In this document: piece after piece, positions 1 to 12,885 of the stretch
Position numbering within the stretch: the first letter of the stretch is position 1
How the letters are laid out: each line of letters starts with the position of its first letter
Assembly (NCBI GenBank): GCA_016801885.1
Contig: CM028884.1
Location: 22,244,864-22,308,863 of the forward strand
Direction of reading: 5' to 3'
Length of the DNA stretch: 64,000 nucleotides
Origin: Toxotes chatareus
Lineage: Eukaryota; Chordata; Actinopteri; Toxotidae
Position numbers and translations under genes: made by a program
Notes under the pieces: generated by a model
Databases searched by the model: none
Told to the model about the DNA's origin: nothing
What the model saw: the letters and a program-made list of their open reading frames with translations, nothing else

Positions 1-984
1 ATGTAGTTTATGCATCGTAGCAATTAAAGCATATTGTGTATCCCCTCCAGAGAACGGCTGTTAAATGGAGCTTCGTCGTTTGAATGCCATACTTTCATGC
101 TCTGAGGGTTTCCTCCAGAAACAGTGGCTTCTAATTTATTCATCATCAAGCTTTGATCCATGTGTCTTTTGTGTGGCTGAGATAATCATAAAAACTGCTT
201 CAAGTGATATTCTCTTCAAAGTGGTGGCAGCATCTTAAGTATATGGACAGCTCCATTTTGCAGTGTAAAAACTAACTTCATGATCATTTTAATCTTGCTG
301 TATTTCTAAATCCTGATAAAGTTTATTTATCTGGAATGATTTTGTCTGCCTTGTTCAATCAGTGTATTCAAAACAGTAGACAATGGCTTACAAGTACAGT
401 TAAATGAATGAAAGATAATGTTTTCCTCATCTCATCATGTTTTTTTTTCCTGAAAATAACCTTCCTTCTCTTATCAAAAAATTATTTTTCAACATGCCTC
501 CGGTCAGTTTAGTCACATATCTTGCTGGACTCTAATCATTTAATTTATTGCTATTTTTTACAGGCTGTTTGAAAAGAAGCAGGGAAGCAGGTAATTTGCC
601 TGTCAGATACTATAGCTTCACAGCCAAATGAAGAACAATATCTGAAATGAGCAGTAATAGCCCAGACCTCAGATCCCGCAGGAAAGCCTGCATCACTTCG
701 TGCAGGAGTTATCTTTCTCAACAGCAGCTGTCAAAGAGGTATTAGTGTTAAATAGCTGTGAACATCAGAGACCTGGAGCCTATGGTCACTTGAATGTACC
801 CTGAAGTAAAAGGCTGCAGTATCTTCTTTTAAATGTCTTATTTCCATATTATGACTTTCTTTCAATTGATTGAATTTTAACTATTTTATCTTATTAAATC
901 TTTTACTTTCTGGATATTATTTACTATTTCTTGTAACTTCATTTTTGAAAGGTGCTAAATAAATCAAGTTATTATGACAAAATA

Positions 985-1070
985 CTTGGGGGAAACATTA
1001 TACCGGCTAAACATCAGCATGTTGGCATTGTCATTGTGAGTGTGCTAGCATGCTGACATTAGCATTTAAC
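985..1070 (+). repeat. Dispersed teleost repeat, 'GCTAAACATCAGCAT' family
   Basis: The unit contains GGCTAAACATCAGCATG, a GCATTGTCATTGTGAG segment and a CTAGCATGCTGACATTAGC segment. A second copy of the same ordered segments lies at about 3700-3770 in this window. From general knowledge this is an abundant interspersed repeat in percomorph fish. I cannot assign its transposon class from sequence alone. Confidence 0.7.
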
Positions 1071-1989
1071 TGAAGGCAGCACATGCATACAATCTCAGCT
1101 GCTATCATGGCTGCTAGACTTGTCCTGGTTGTGTGTGTAATCGGTTTTGAATTGAAACACCATGTTTATCAGTGTAGGTAGGTTTGTATATATTAGTGTG
1201 TGATACCTGATGCAGAGTGTTTCATCGTTTCTTCAGTGTGAGACACATCTGCCAGACAGGCCAGTGCAGCCAAGATGAGCACAATCAGAGAAGACCTTCA
1301 ACAGAGTCACAAAATGAGCAAACATTAAATGTCTCTGTTTTTCTGCAGTGGAGTTTTTAAGTTGTAGAGTTAAATGATTAAGCACTTCGTTTCCTACAGC
1401 TCACAAAACATTACAAAATAATTATTGAAAAATTCAAAACCTTTCATGGTAAAATTAAACTTAGATTTATAAATTGTAACCTTTTTGTTGTGACTATAAA
1501 CCTCAGTTACTATAAACCTCAGATTTTTTTTTTTTTTTTAATCTTAAGTATGTAACATTTGTTTTTGAGGAAGAGAGACTTAGAATCAGGTTTATTCAGA
1601 GAGATTTAAATTTAAATTACAAGCAAATATTATTTTAACTTACCACATTTTGTTGATAATATTCATCTTCTGCAGTGATGGTTATAATCTCTGCTGTTGA
1701 ACGTGTTGTGTGGTTTGGAGCCGCAAGTATTTATATTTGCTGAGAGTTCTGGAAATTCCTGCTCAGCGCAAAAACGCTGATTCCTGGAATCAGAAATAAA
1801 ACGGTTGCAAAATCTCATCGTCCATCAGTTGGGAGACTCTCTACAGTTTGGATTCAGGAAAAATTACATTTATTTGTGAGTGAAATTGGTGGCACCTGCA
1901 GCACAGGTCTCTTGTATGTTATATATTAAAGGGAATTCAGCTCGGCCTGTGAAATTATACAGTAATGTCGAAAATACCACAGCAAAATA

Positions 1990-2262
1990 AAATTCAATTC
2001 AATTCAATTTTATTTATATAGCGCCTTCCACAATCAAAATTGTCTCAAAGCGCTTTACAGAGACCCAGAGCCTGACCCCAGAGCAAGCACTTAAGGCGAC
2101 AGTGGCAAGGAAAACTCCCTTTTAACAGGAAGAAACCTTGAGCAGAACCTGGCTCAGATGGGGGACCCTCCTGCCGATGGCCGGGCTGGGTGAAAGGAGG
2201 AAAAGGAGGAAGATAGGACAGCTAGGAATGGAGGAGAGGGGGAGAAAGACATGCAGCATAAA
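1990..2262 (+). repeat. Interspersed teleost repeat with 'TTTATTTATATAGCGC' head
   Basis: The copy begins with tandem AATTC units and TTTTATTTATATAGCGCC, followed by CAAAGCGCTTTACAGAG, GGCAAGGAAAACTCCC and a GAAACCTTGAGCAGAACC segment, and then a purine-rich GGAGGA tail. This is a very common, moderately long repeat in teleost genomes and is well preserved here. Its classification (SINE-like or non-autonomous DNA element) is not settled by the sequence. Confidence 0.8.
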
Positions 2263-3524
2263 ATAAAAGAGATTCCTTGTTACCGTTTTCAGGTCTAAAA
2301 AATTCTGTTCACGTTTTAATTCTTATGACTTGAGTTCTGCTCAGTTCAGCTATTTTTTAACTGTTTTAAGCTTGGTTATGGATCCTGCTTTGGTTGTAAC
2401 AGGATTTGAGGTTTTGTAAAGTACATCTATTTCACAAGTCTGCATTTCATAATTTTGCAAAGCAAGAAACTAACAGTTTGTACTTCTTGCATAATAGTTT
2501 TGCATCATAGTTTACGAAAAGTAAACAATGTTGACTGATTCACAACCTTTTTATCTCTTGTGGATGAGAAAGTAATGCTATTGCAACACACTGTGCTGTT
2601 TGATTTGTTATTACAGAAAATAGGGCACATGGTTCATTAGATTTTTCTGCAGGCAACAAAAAACACAATATTTAATCAAATCCCTGGCAGTAAATATTTA
2701 ACTGTACAGCAACTAACAGCAGTACGTAAGAAATGTGCTGCAGGGGGGAAAGTTCAACATTACTGCTTTGGGTATTTACAAGAGGTCAAACACAACAATT
2801 TGGTATCAATAGTCAACAAGTGTTACCATAGTGTGTACAATTTGCAGTCTTTGGAATAAGGCACTAAAATCAAAATCTGATTATTTTTTTTTTTTAACCT
2901 ATACACACAAATATGTAGAGTCCAAATGCGTGTATTTCTATTGTAACAGTATGTACATGAAAACTGACACAGAAAGCTTCTTCTTGCCTCTATGCAGCCA
3001 CTAAAACATGTTCTCTCATGTAACAAGTCTGACTAGATTAAGATTCATATCTTGGACTTTAAAGTTGGCTTAATTGTGCTGGAGGATTCATCATGGGTTC
3101 CTGCGAGACTTGGGAAATGATTTCCAGAGGGTAATCAGTTTAAGCATGTAATTGGATATGAAAATCCCGAAAAATCAAACACTGATTTCAAATGAAGTCA
3201 TTTCATGGTGGCAGCGTTACCAAAGCTTTACAGTATTCAGTGACCAGAAGTAAGTGCACCCTCAGCTGGATCAGACACACAAGCTGTTCATTTAGGAAGC
3301 TTATCTCTGAAAGTCAGCACTTTAGCTTCACTCTTTCATTTAAACCAACTCTGCTAGAAAACAGAGCTAAAATAATTCTGTTTCAGTAGGTGCAGACTAC
3401 AACAATTATGCAAACATATATTTTTCAGAACACAATAAGATGTAAATAAGTTTTCTAGATATTTTTTAATGTTGTTTTGTCCCACCTGAAGGCAATGTCA
3501 GTCAGTTGGTTCATCAACTATTTT

Positions 3525-3772
3525 GTCCAGACACAAATAACTGAATAACTATTGGACAGATTGCCATGTACACTTAAACAGGCATTCATGTTCTCCAGAG
3601 GATGAATTCTTTTGAGCCAGCTCCTGCGAAATCGCTCATGTTCCTCTCAGTCCATGTGAAACTAAGCTGTACTAATACACTAAATTAATATGATAAACAT
3701 GGAGGCAAATTATACCTGCTAAACATCAGCAAGTTAGCATTGTCATTGCAAGCTTGTTATCATGCTGACCAA
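3525..3772 (+). repeat. Composite dispersed teleost repeat (two modules)
   Basis: Module A (about 3525-3610) contains ATTGGACAGATTGCCATG, a CATTCATGTTCTCCAGAGG segment and a GGATGAATTC segment. Module B (about 3700-3772) contains GGCAAATTATACCTGCTAAA, a CATCAGCAAGTTAGCATTG segment and a CATGCTGAC segment. Module B also occurs at 985-1070, module A at 8400-8790, and both modules in inverted orientation at 25,440-25,700. The shared order in two copies suggests one longer ancestral element. All copies are diverged. Confidence 0.65.
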
Positions 3773-5334
3773 CAGCTAAAAGCACAGGTGCAAAGATTCT
3801 ACTTTGAATAATAATTTGTGACAAATATGGTTTTTCCATTAAAAAAACCTGGACGACTTGTGATGTCACAAAATCATGCTCGCAGGCGTACTCCTTAAAC
3901 TCAGATTTTAGGTGAACAAAGAAAAGCATTTCCCTTCAGCAGGTCAGCAGAAAGTGAAAACAGCCTTTCAGATTCAAACTCTGCGCAGACATCATACTGC
4001 ACAGTGAAGGTCAAACATCCAGCACAATGACCAAAACACATTTTTGAGAGTGTGTGTGTGTGGTGGGGTGCATAAAAGAGATAAGCTTTACTTTAAAGTA
4101 ATCCCTTTGCAGAAAAGATTTTTTTTTCTGTTCACATGATAAATGACACAGCCACTGTCACTGTCAGAGAGAATTCATTCAGGTAAATGCTGCCTGTTTT
4201 GTGTTGTATTATTCATAGCATGACTTCTACCAGAGCTTAGGCCATACCATTTGGTATTTGCCTATAGACATGTTGATCTGATCATGCTGTGGCATTACAA
4301 GACCAGTCACTCAGCCTACTGGGACCCCATATGTAATCAGCAAGAGGCCAGGAAACAGAGTCAGACATTTGATATGACCCTTAGGATAACGTGGAATATG
4401 CCTTATATTTATTTATTTGGTAGGTTTACAAAACCCTTGGGGATTAGGTTACATAATGCTGCTCAGCATGTACATTGATGTTTATTTCTTCGCTCTGGAC
4501 TCAACATTTCTTCAGCATTTATAAATGAGAATGTTAGCTTCAGTTTCTATTTATATTTCAATGTCGTTGCTGCTGAATGGCTTCAGCCTGGCTCATGGAG
4601 ATTATTGTATACAGAGATAGTGTCAAGGCAAGGGCAAATCAGTGATGTGTCCTGGAACGTGTTGTCCAGTGTTTCCAATCAAATCTAAGGACAGGGGTCT
4701 CACTTGAGTGCTATAGTCACTGCTTCTTCGGGGCAACAAAGAGGATGGGAAGTGACCCGTGTGCCAGACACAATCAAAGCTGTGCACAAGGCCAAAGCCA
4801 ATGGGGACAAAACTCAACAAATGCCCAAGAGAGGATGGATGCATTTTACGCCCTCTCATACTGTAACAGAGTCACCTCTTATTAGTACAATGTAGTGTAT
4901 CTCTCCGGCTCTATTTCCATTTCTGCCTCAGTTTCATTCATTCTGCAACTTTTACAACAAACAACGCATAGGAATAAGAACCATGTCAGAAGGTTGGACA
5001 CTTGAAAACTGCTAAGAGTGAAGACGTACAACAAAGAAAATATAAATAACTAAATAGCTACATTAATATAATAAAGCATGGACTGAAAGCAAGAGTTCAA
5101 CAGTGTTGGAAGCTGTAAGACACAAAGCATGGGAGAGGTTTGGAGAGGTGAGAAACAAGGGGAGGAGAAGATGAGCGGGGCTAGGGGAGGCACACGTGGG
5201 AGGAAAGGATGAGAAAGGAGAGTAAAATGCTACTGCAGACTTTACCTTGAAGCTCTAGGGGATGAACGTGTGCATGTGATGAAGACTGCAAGCTGTGTAG
5301 TGTGTGAGGGGAGGGGGAGCAGTGAAGTGGGGAC

Positions 5335-5617
5335 TGGAGGTTGAGCGCTCCACAGAACAAGAGAGAGGCGGAGGAGGGAGAGGGGAGAGGCTGAATCACA
5401 GGGACAGAGAGCTGGAGAGAGTGAGAGGCTTTGTGCTTAATGTGTGTTTCTCAGGAGAATGAATGATGAGAGGACTACAGCTCCACTTTCTTCTTCACTG
5501 GAGGATTTTTAACTGGATTTTAGTTCCACTAAGTCAGCGCTTTAATACTGGATTGTTTTCCTGTTATCAACCTCTGTATGCACAACTGCTCTATGGTCCA
5601 TGAGAGTAGAAATGCCG
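5335..5617 (+). promoter_or_regulatory. Possible promoter and non-coding first exon for the downstream GPCR
   Basis: A GA-rich, GC-elevated block (about 5290-5430, many GGGAGAGG and GAGAGA units) stands out from its AT-rich surroundings. It is followed by an unbroken stretch that ends in the strong splice donor CCG|GTAAGA at 5617/5618. The next good + strand acceptor I noticed that could receive it is TTTTTCATCAG at 12,792-12,802, just upstream of the GPCR start codon. A short ATG frame opening at 5578 would cross this junction and stop before the GPCR start, making a spliced upstream ORF. This is an inference from splice signals alone; there is no conserved protein to confirm it. Confidence 0.3.
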
Positions 5618-8399
5618 GTAAGATCATCTCATCAGATCATTATTATTGTTTTTTTTTTTTCTTTGTATGTGTTTGTGAATGTATGTCTGGTATTATATGG
5701 CTGCTGCTTTCCAGAATAAATACCACACACGGAGGTAAAACATTTCTATATTTGTTCGTTTTTTCCTGCCAAACTTCTGTTTGAGCATTGGTTGAAAATG
5801 GATGTGTGAGACTGCGCCCACATATTCATTTGCACATGAATAATTTGTTTTCTTAGAATGGTTAAATCTTAGTGCTCTTGAATTATATTAACTTTATTCA
5901 TTTGCATTTATTAGTGGCCTTATAAAAACTGACAAGTACTATTCATCTTTGGAGTAAAAGGTTTCTGTGGTATTGTTGTAAGCTGACTGACTCATTTTTC
6001 CAGGTGTTAAACAAATTTAATTACTACCAAGTACAGCTCTGTAGATCATCAAAATATTTCCACTAAGTGGCTCCTAATGAGCACTTCTTTCCCAAGAGAC
6101 AAATTTATCTGCTAGTCCCTGGGAATGTAACAGGAACATATTAGTTATAACAATTCCATAAGTACTTTTTTTTTTATCATGTGTTGTCTCTTGATTCACA
6201 TGAACACTGACAAGCTCATTCCTGCATGCACATGGTCACACCGACACACTTTGTCCCGCTGCATTTGAATTGCAGTTCACTGCAGTTGTTGCAGTTATTA
6301 TTGTTTAGCATTTTGATACACCAAGGAGTGCTGATCAATAGGAAGGTATTTGAGAAAACTGAGCACATCAACTGTTGCTAAACAAAAGCAGCAAAATAGT
6401 TCTTAACAATGTTTAGCCCTTCATCCATATAACTGTTTTGACCTTAAGTTTAAAGTTTGGGAAAACAGTTTCTTCTTAAACTTATTTCATATAAGATTCC
6501 AGGAGAAGATCACATCAATCAAAAGAAAAGAAATTTCAACCTCTGATCTTTAAAGTTCAAAAATCATTTAAAACCATTTTAATAGATACAAGAATGAAAC
6601 TGTGAGGTGGATTCCTGCTTTGTGTCTGATCATTCAGGCATGCAGCAACTGTTGACTGTGTAAAGTGAGGTGGGTGTGACATCCATTAGCAGTGTGTAAT
6701 TTAGACTGAGATTCACTGGAGAGCGCATAGACACGAGAACATGCAAAAACACACAAATGCAGAAATACATGCACACGGCTACACATTAAGTTTCAGCGAT
6801 CAATTCAACAAGTTTGTTCAAATTACAACTTGCTTTAGTAACTGGGCAATTATTTAGTGCATATGGTGTATCAGTAAAAACCATATTGGATACCTATGTA
6901 AGTACAAGGTAAGAAGAAAGGGGTTCATAGTTTTGTGTTTAATAAATTACACTGTATTAATGTAATTGTACATCACTGGGTAGCAAGGCGAGAACAACGG
7001 GACTTGATACTGAAACAGAATTGTTTATATCAGAATTGTGACATATTTACAAAAAATAACTTTAGGAAATTTGTAAGCAACTTTTTAAAAATGGAATACT
7101 TCTTATTACTAACATTTTTTTTTTTTTTACACTACTGCTGTTGCTGGGAACCAAAATGTAAGGTTTAGCCCAGGAAGAAGGGTGTGCCCTTATAGCTAGC
7201 TTTTTGTAGTTTTATTGGTCATTTTTATGTTTTTAAATATTGGCCTGTAAAATAATGTCCCATTGTTCACCCCATTTCCACTGTAAATACAGCGTCTGTA
7301 AAGAGTTTGCAGTGTGTAAAATAAACTGTTTTTTGTAATTTTAAGGTATATAAAGTTTATTATTAGGTTTTTGGTGTTTATTAAATATTACATATTACAA
7401 ATACTATGTCTAAGTGGCACACTTAGTTTGATGGCTTTTCATGATATAGCTGTGGCAAAAGGACATATATGCTAAGTCTACTGGTACCCTGTTTATTCAA
7501 TAAATACTGGGTACTTGAAAAAATACTAACAGAGTAATTTAGTTCTAGGTTTCCACTAAATGTAAATTGGTTTCCCTCTTGTTTCCTTGTGTTTTCCATT
7601 TGTAATTACAGGTACTCAGTAGGTATTTCCTTGTTACCCGTCATGTACAAAGTATTTATACAATAATGTGAGGCCTGTAATCTAATCAGTAATCAAGAAT
7701 TTTCTTCAATTTTACACAGACATTTTAAAATGTATTAATGCTACAGAAACTATGGTGAAAGTACAATCAATTGAATAATGAGAGTGAGAGGTATATTAAA
7801 ACCATTGTTGGGAGGCAGAGACATAGAAAAAATAACTGCAGCCAGGGAAAACGTTAAAGGAAAACAAAAACAAAAATAGTCACAGTTGCAAGCGAGACAC
7901 TAACACGGCGAAAGAATAAACAACAATAACAAGAAAGTAACACTGGTTATTTGTTTGTGCGTGGATGAATGTGTTGCTCGTGCAATTCTCTGACAACCAC
8001 AAGGGAAACGAACACAGACAGGATGACAGGCCAAGATGTGAAGAGGAAGTCGCCTTTCTGGTCATGTGCTGTGGCAGTCGGCCTCAGGCGGCTCTGAGCC
8101 AGCCTGTCCATTATTACTGCACATAACCCTTCTGTGCATTGGGCGACCTGGCCTGAGAGCCCTGACCAAGCCCCCACAGTCTTCCTACATATGCCTGATC
8201 TGTCACTCAGGGACACAGCCCTGTCAAAGAAAATTCACTGCATGCATGAACAGCAAGCTCAACATAAACGCAGCTATTCCAGCGAAATGGTCTCCAGAGA
8301 AAGCCAATCTGTAGGCATAATTAATAGTAGCACTGCATGGCTACAAACTACATGGCTCTATGGATATCAATATTGGGTTTATTGGTCAGTACCACTTCA

Positions 8400-8790
8400 C
8401 ACAGAAATATCTGGACCGCTATAGGATGGATTGCCATGAAATGTTGTACAAACATACACAGTCATACTAACTCTGGGGATCCCCTGACTTTTCCTCTAGC
8501 ATCACCATAAGGTTGACATTGTTTAGAGTGAGATATCTTGACCACAAGTGGAGGGATTGCCGAGAAACTGATTTTCAAGTGCGCCTAAAGGATGAATTCT
8601 AATTACTCTGATGATCCTCTGACTTTTTCTCTTCCATTAGGTCACAGTTTCAAATAATTCAGAATAAGTGGAATTCAGATATTGAATATGATTCCAATAC
8701 CTTAACATCTAGCTGATAGGTTTGCACAAAATTTTGTACAAACATTCACGGTTTCACAGTGGCTCCAAGATGAAGTATGTTTGACCAACT
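8400..8790 (+). repeat. Dispersed teleost repeat, 'GGATGGATTGCCATGAAAT' family
   Basis: The copy contains GGATGGATTGCCATGAAAT, CCTCTGACTTTTTCTCTTCC and CCCTGACTTTTCCTCTAGC-type segments and GGATGAATTCTAATTAC. Its internal units are duplicated (two 'CTGAC-TTTT-CTC' blocks, around 8480 and 8620), so it may be a partial tandem or two nested copies. The family recurs at 3525 and, inverted, at 25,500-25,700. Confidence 0.7.
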
Positions 8791-9596
8791 TTTTGTTTAT
8801 GCCCTCTAGAACTTGTAGCACAGTTTTAGACTCTTTTTTCACACTCACTCTCACTGATACAGTTAATAAATCATCTTGATTTTTATTCCTTACAATTGCA
8901 CAGCTGCTAAATCGCCACCATTAAGGCAAGTTTGCTGTGTTTGAGTAAGAATGGTTGAAAGATTTAGTGTTGTTGGCCAGTGAGAATCCAGTAATATGGC
9001 TGTGAGACAAGCTCATTATAACTGCAGAACATGCCTCAGAATCATCATGTTTTTAAGTTTCCTTCAGTATCAAAGAAATCTGGTGATAGTTTTCTGTACA
9101 TCTGTGGGTCCATCCCAAGTGCTAATAACTAATTCAGCATACTTTTAATAGCAACAGTTTGCCAACGTGTAAACAACTTTAGGCTAAAAAAACACTCCCA
9201 AAACATTACAAGAATTACAAAACTTGGAGCATAGTTATACCTCAAATTGGAGCAAGACAAATCTTACTATTAGAAGGGACAAAATCCATTACTACTGACT
9301 TTTTGCATGTTGCACTATCAGTATTTTTCTTTTTAAATAATGCGAAACACAAAGACAGTTTTTTTCTTGGTATCTTCAGATTGCAAATTGTGGCAAAAAT
9401 GGGAACACAGTCTACAAAAGCCAACACAAACACACAAAACGATGAACTATCATTCAGCCGTCTGACGTCTTTTGTTGTTCAAGAAACATCTAGATGTAGG
9501 ACATGTTGTACTGTGTAGTATTTCATTTTCCCCTTGCGGAGAACACAGGTAGATATCTCAGTTTATACTGATTGTGAAGATGTTGGGACTGTGAAA

Positions 9597-9620
9597 CTGT
9601 GTGTGTGTGTGTGTGTGTTT
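9597..9620. repeat. (GT)n microsatellite
   Basis: A run of about eleven alternating GT units, in sequence without other features. Confidence 0.9.
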
Positions 9621-12600
9621 GCATGTGCACTGTCTTTGCTGTCAGCTGCTTGTCTCACTACGCCTGAGGTCTTGCCACAGGGAAGACTTCCGCCTGTCAT
9701 CTTCACTCAAGGTAAAGGCAAAAAGCCCCTTAATGAGGTTCATCCTCTATCCTCCCAAAAATAATTTTTCTTTTGTTTTACCACCTGTACCATCAGATAA
9801 ATTAAAAGTGAAGTAACTGCTTTGTTATGACATGAAAACAATAGCCTAAAGCTGCTGAAAATACCATCCATTTTACAAGCCAGTAGTGTTAAATGTGTAT
9901 AATTTAGACATTTGGCTGGTTTATCTTTTGCTACCCCCATTTCCACTGCATGTTTTAATTATCTTCATTATCTATCTCGCTGAATGATTCATAGATAAAT
10001 ATAATCCACTCATGAAGAGCTGAAGCAGAATCAAAGGATAAACTATGTTTGACATTGCCTTTCCATCCCACCCATCCTCAGTATTTCAGGTATTCACAAG
10101 ATTCTTTCATAACATTAACACTCAGCAAATCTTGGCCTTGATCATTTAGACAGATAAAATTTTATCAGTGTTGCTGCAGCTGAATATTAACGGCAGCTGC
10201 AGCACAAAGACAGATGGATGTCCTCATAATCTGACTTTCACCAACCACAGAGAATCATTCTGCAAACCCAGGATTACATTTATTTACAGTATATCTGAAT
10301 ATTAAATAGTTAAATATATGGCAACTGCAGCATGGTTAATGTAGGAAAGGAGTTAGACCTCAAACATAAGTAATGTCACCTTAATCAAATGTACAAGCCT
10401 GATTTATGGCAAAGGGGAAGATTGTAATTTTCATACTTCCCTATGTAATGAGGTTTTTTGGAAAGTCAGAGGAAGGAGGAAAATAGTATTTAAAGGAAAA
10501 AAAAAATTCACTTTTGCACTGTACACATATAGCAGTGGGGTCCATGGGAACCCAAACAATGGGGAAATAGGGCAAATTTAAAGAAAACACAAGGGTTAAA
10601 TTCTCCGGAGCTGCAGCTGTGCCTGTGCTTAAACAGCCTGCTTCATAACTGTATAGAACAGTACAGAGGCTACAAACAAAAGTATCAATCAGGCAGGCAT
10701 TTGACAGCCTCTATGCCGAAGCCATTTTTTGACCTGAGGCAGAAACATGGCCAACTGAGATTCATACAGTTTGCTCATTTCAAGACCATGGACTGATGAG
10801 AGTGGGCAAGCTAGATGAAGAGGGGTGGAGTGGGGGGGTGGTCCTCTGGGAAGCTGAGAAATGTGACTGGACATTTATATACAACTAATTAACAATAGCA
10901 CGTTTTCTAGTAACCTAACAAGGAAATGTTAACATGTAACAAAAAATGTTGATACTAAATAAATATGGGAAAAAAAATCACAGACAATGAATTTCATTTG
11001 TTTTCTACCAAAATATCCAGTCTTGAGAGACATTATCTGACTGCAGTGACTAGAGAATTATTAGACTTTTTAATGGTTATGTTTTGGCACTGGCAGCTCT
11101 TGGCTAAGGTTGAGGGAAGATCATGGCCTGGTTTAGTACAGATGAAGTCCACAGTGACTTTAGACATGATATGTTTTATTAACATTTAATTGAAACCACA
11201 ATCTTTTCCTAACCTTAACCAAAGCACTTTAGTTGCCTGAACCTAATCCAGGCAGGTGTCATGTCAGCACAAGGTGATTGAGACAAGAATTGTGTACCAT
11301 GTGAACAGAACTAAAACTGAGGAGAGCTCATACAAAGGAGAACCCTACTTATGAAAACTGAACTGCTGAGAAACATGTAGCCAAGAATGCTGGAAGCTCT
11401 AAGTGCTGGGAAGATTGGGCTCTTGAAACTCAGTGGTGATATTACAGAACCTTTACAAAAAAGGCACAGACAGGCAGACAAAGACCAACACAGCAAAGCC
11501 ACTCAGAAAATATACTGACCACGGACACACGTACAGACAGGAAAGCCCTGTTTTATAAGCACAACAGGACAAAAGGAAGCTGTTCTCACCAGTGAGGTGG
11601 CTAAATAAGATTCTGAAAAACATTGTCGCTAAAACTGGTAACCAGTAACTTGGTTATTCATCTGCATATGTGATGGTTGGGCAAGAGATCATTCATTCTT
11701 ATCAGAGACAGTTTTAATGGAACGCCCCCTTGTGGATAATGGTTTTGTGAGCATGTAAATGACAGATAAACTTGAAAAGTGATCACATCTGTACCGTTTA
11801 TGAGAAAATGTTATGGCTATAACAAATGAGATAAAATATGCCGAACACAAAAGATGTAAGTAAAGCATTAGGAGCAATGTTCATGCACAGTGCATAGAGG
11901 ACAATCTAAACGCAAGTTTATACAAAATGTAAGTATGCAGCGAAAATGACCAGATAACAGCAGATGTACAAAGCCAAATAATGAGAACATGCTCTTATCT
12001 TTTATTACAATGTAATGTAATGCACAGAACAATTCCCATATGTTTTCACCAATGAATTTAATTTATTGGAGGAAGATTAATATTCAAAGTAATCAACCAT
12101 ATGCGAACAAGTTGCAAGGGCAGATGATGTTTTGCGGTTCTTTCGTATGCAATTCCTCAGGGTCTTAATTAAATCCTGAACAATATGCTGGTCACAGAAC
12201 ATACGAGCACAAGTATTATTAATATTATTATTTTTCTGTTTCTCAAGAGCCTCTCATTATTCCGAGGCACATTCACTGCTGATAACCGTTAAAGGATTTC
12301 AAGTCCTGTGACGTTTTGTCGACAGTGTTTCTGTGCGACAGTGTTTCTGTGGGATTTAGTTTGGTTTTGCTCTGGTCTGAATATGTCCATTCCTGTTACC
12401 CTTTGTTTTCCTGGATGTGTGTACCTTCCTGCTCTCCAGCCCAGTGAACAGCATAAATGATTGAAGGACCTGCATATTTAGTTGTCAGCTGAGAGAGACA
12501 TTTGGTACTGAACTTAAAGTTTCTGCATGGGTACTGACAGCATCGAGGTGCTTCCAACAGTGTTAGGGGCATGAAAACAGCATGTAACCAGAACACAAAA

Positions 12601-12802
12601 GGAAAAAAAAAATACTGTGGTTGGAAATAAAAGACTACATATCAAACATATGTGACACAAATTCATTTGTTTCTGAAAGAGATTATGTGGTACCAGAATA
12701 CCATGACTGAATGTATAAGGTAAGAAAATTAGGCATAGTGTCTACTACATTTCTTCAGTTTGTACAGGTGACTTAAATGTGTTCATTTGTGTTTTTCATC
12801 AG

Positions 12803-12885
12803 GACGGTTTCTCAGCCTAGGACATGGTTTCCTGAACAGCCCCACCACCAACACATCACAAAGATAAACCAGTCTATCCTGGGCC
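12803..12885 (+). other. Predicted 5' untranslated leader of the GPCR mRNA
   Basis: TTTTTCATCAG at 12,792-12,802 is a good 3' splice site, and 83 bases later comes the GPCR start codon. Reading into this segment in the GPCR frame gives no sensible protein. I therefore take it as leader sequence of the first coding exon, possibly joined to the candidate exon ending at 5617. Confidence 0.4.

Larger units (their letters stand above)
1..5330. other. Gene-poor, AT-rich intergenic stretch
   Basis: I see no coding exon that I can support. Open frames are short, lack domain-like sequence and are interrupted by AT-rich tracts. The stretch holds dispersed repeats (listed separately), a poly-T run near 1508 and a possible 27-base micro-exon at 564-590 with good flanking splice signals but no partner exon. 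It may be intergenic or part of a long intron or regulatory domain of the downstream GPCR gene. Confidence 0.6.
5620..12792. other. Long stretch without recognisable genes; candidate first intron of the GPCR gene
   Basis: There are no supportable coding exons on either strand. Contents are AT-rich unique sequence, poly-T runs, a GT microsatellite near 9597-9618 and a diverged dispersed repeat at about 8400-8790. If the putative 5' exon ending at 5617 is real, this whole stretch is its intron; otherwise it is intergenic. Confidence 0.5.

Noticed and set aside
7947..8424. Overlapping frames of 80-96 codons on both strands
   Set aside because: Both strands are open at similar length and neither shows conserved motifs; the region leads into a dispersed repeat.
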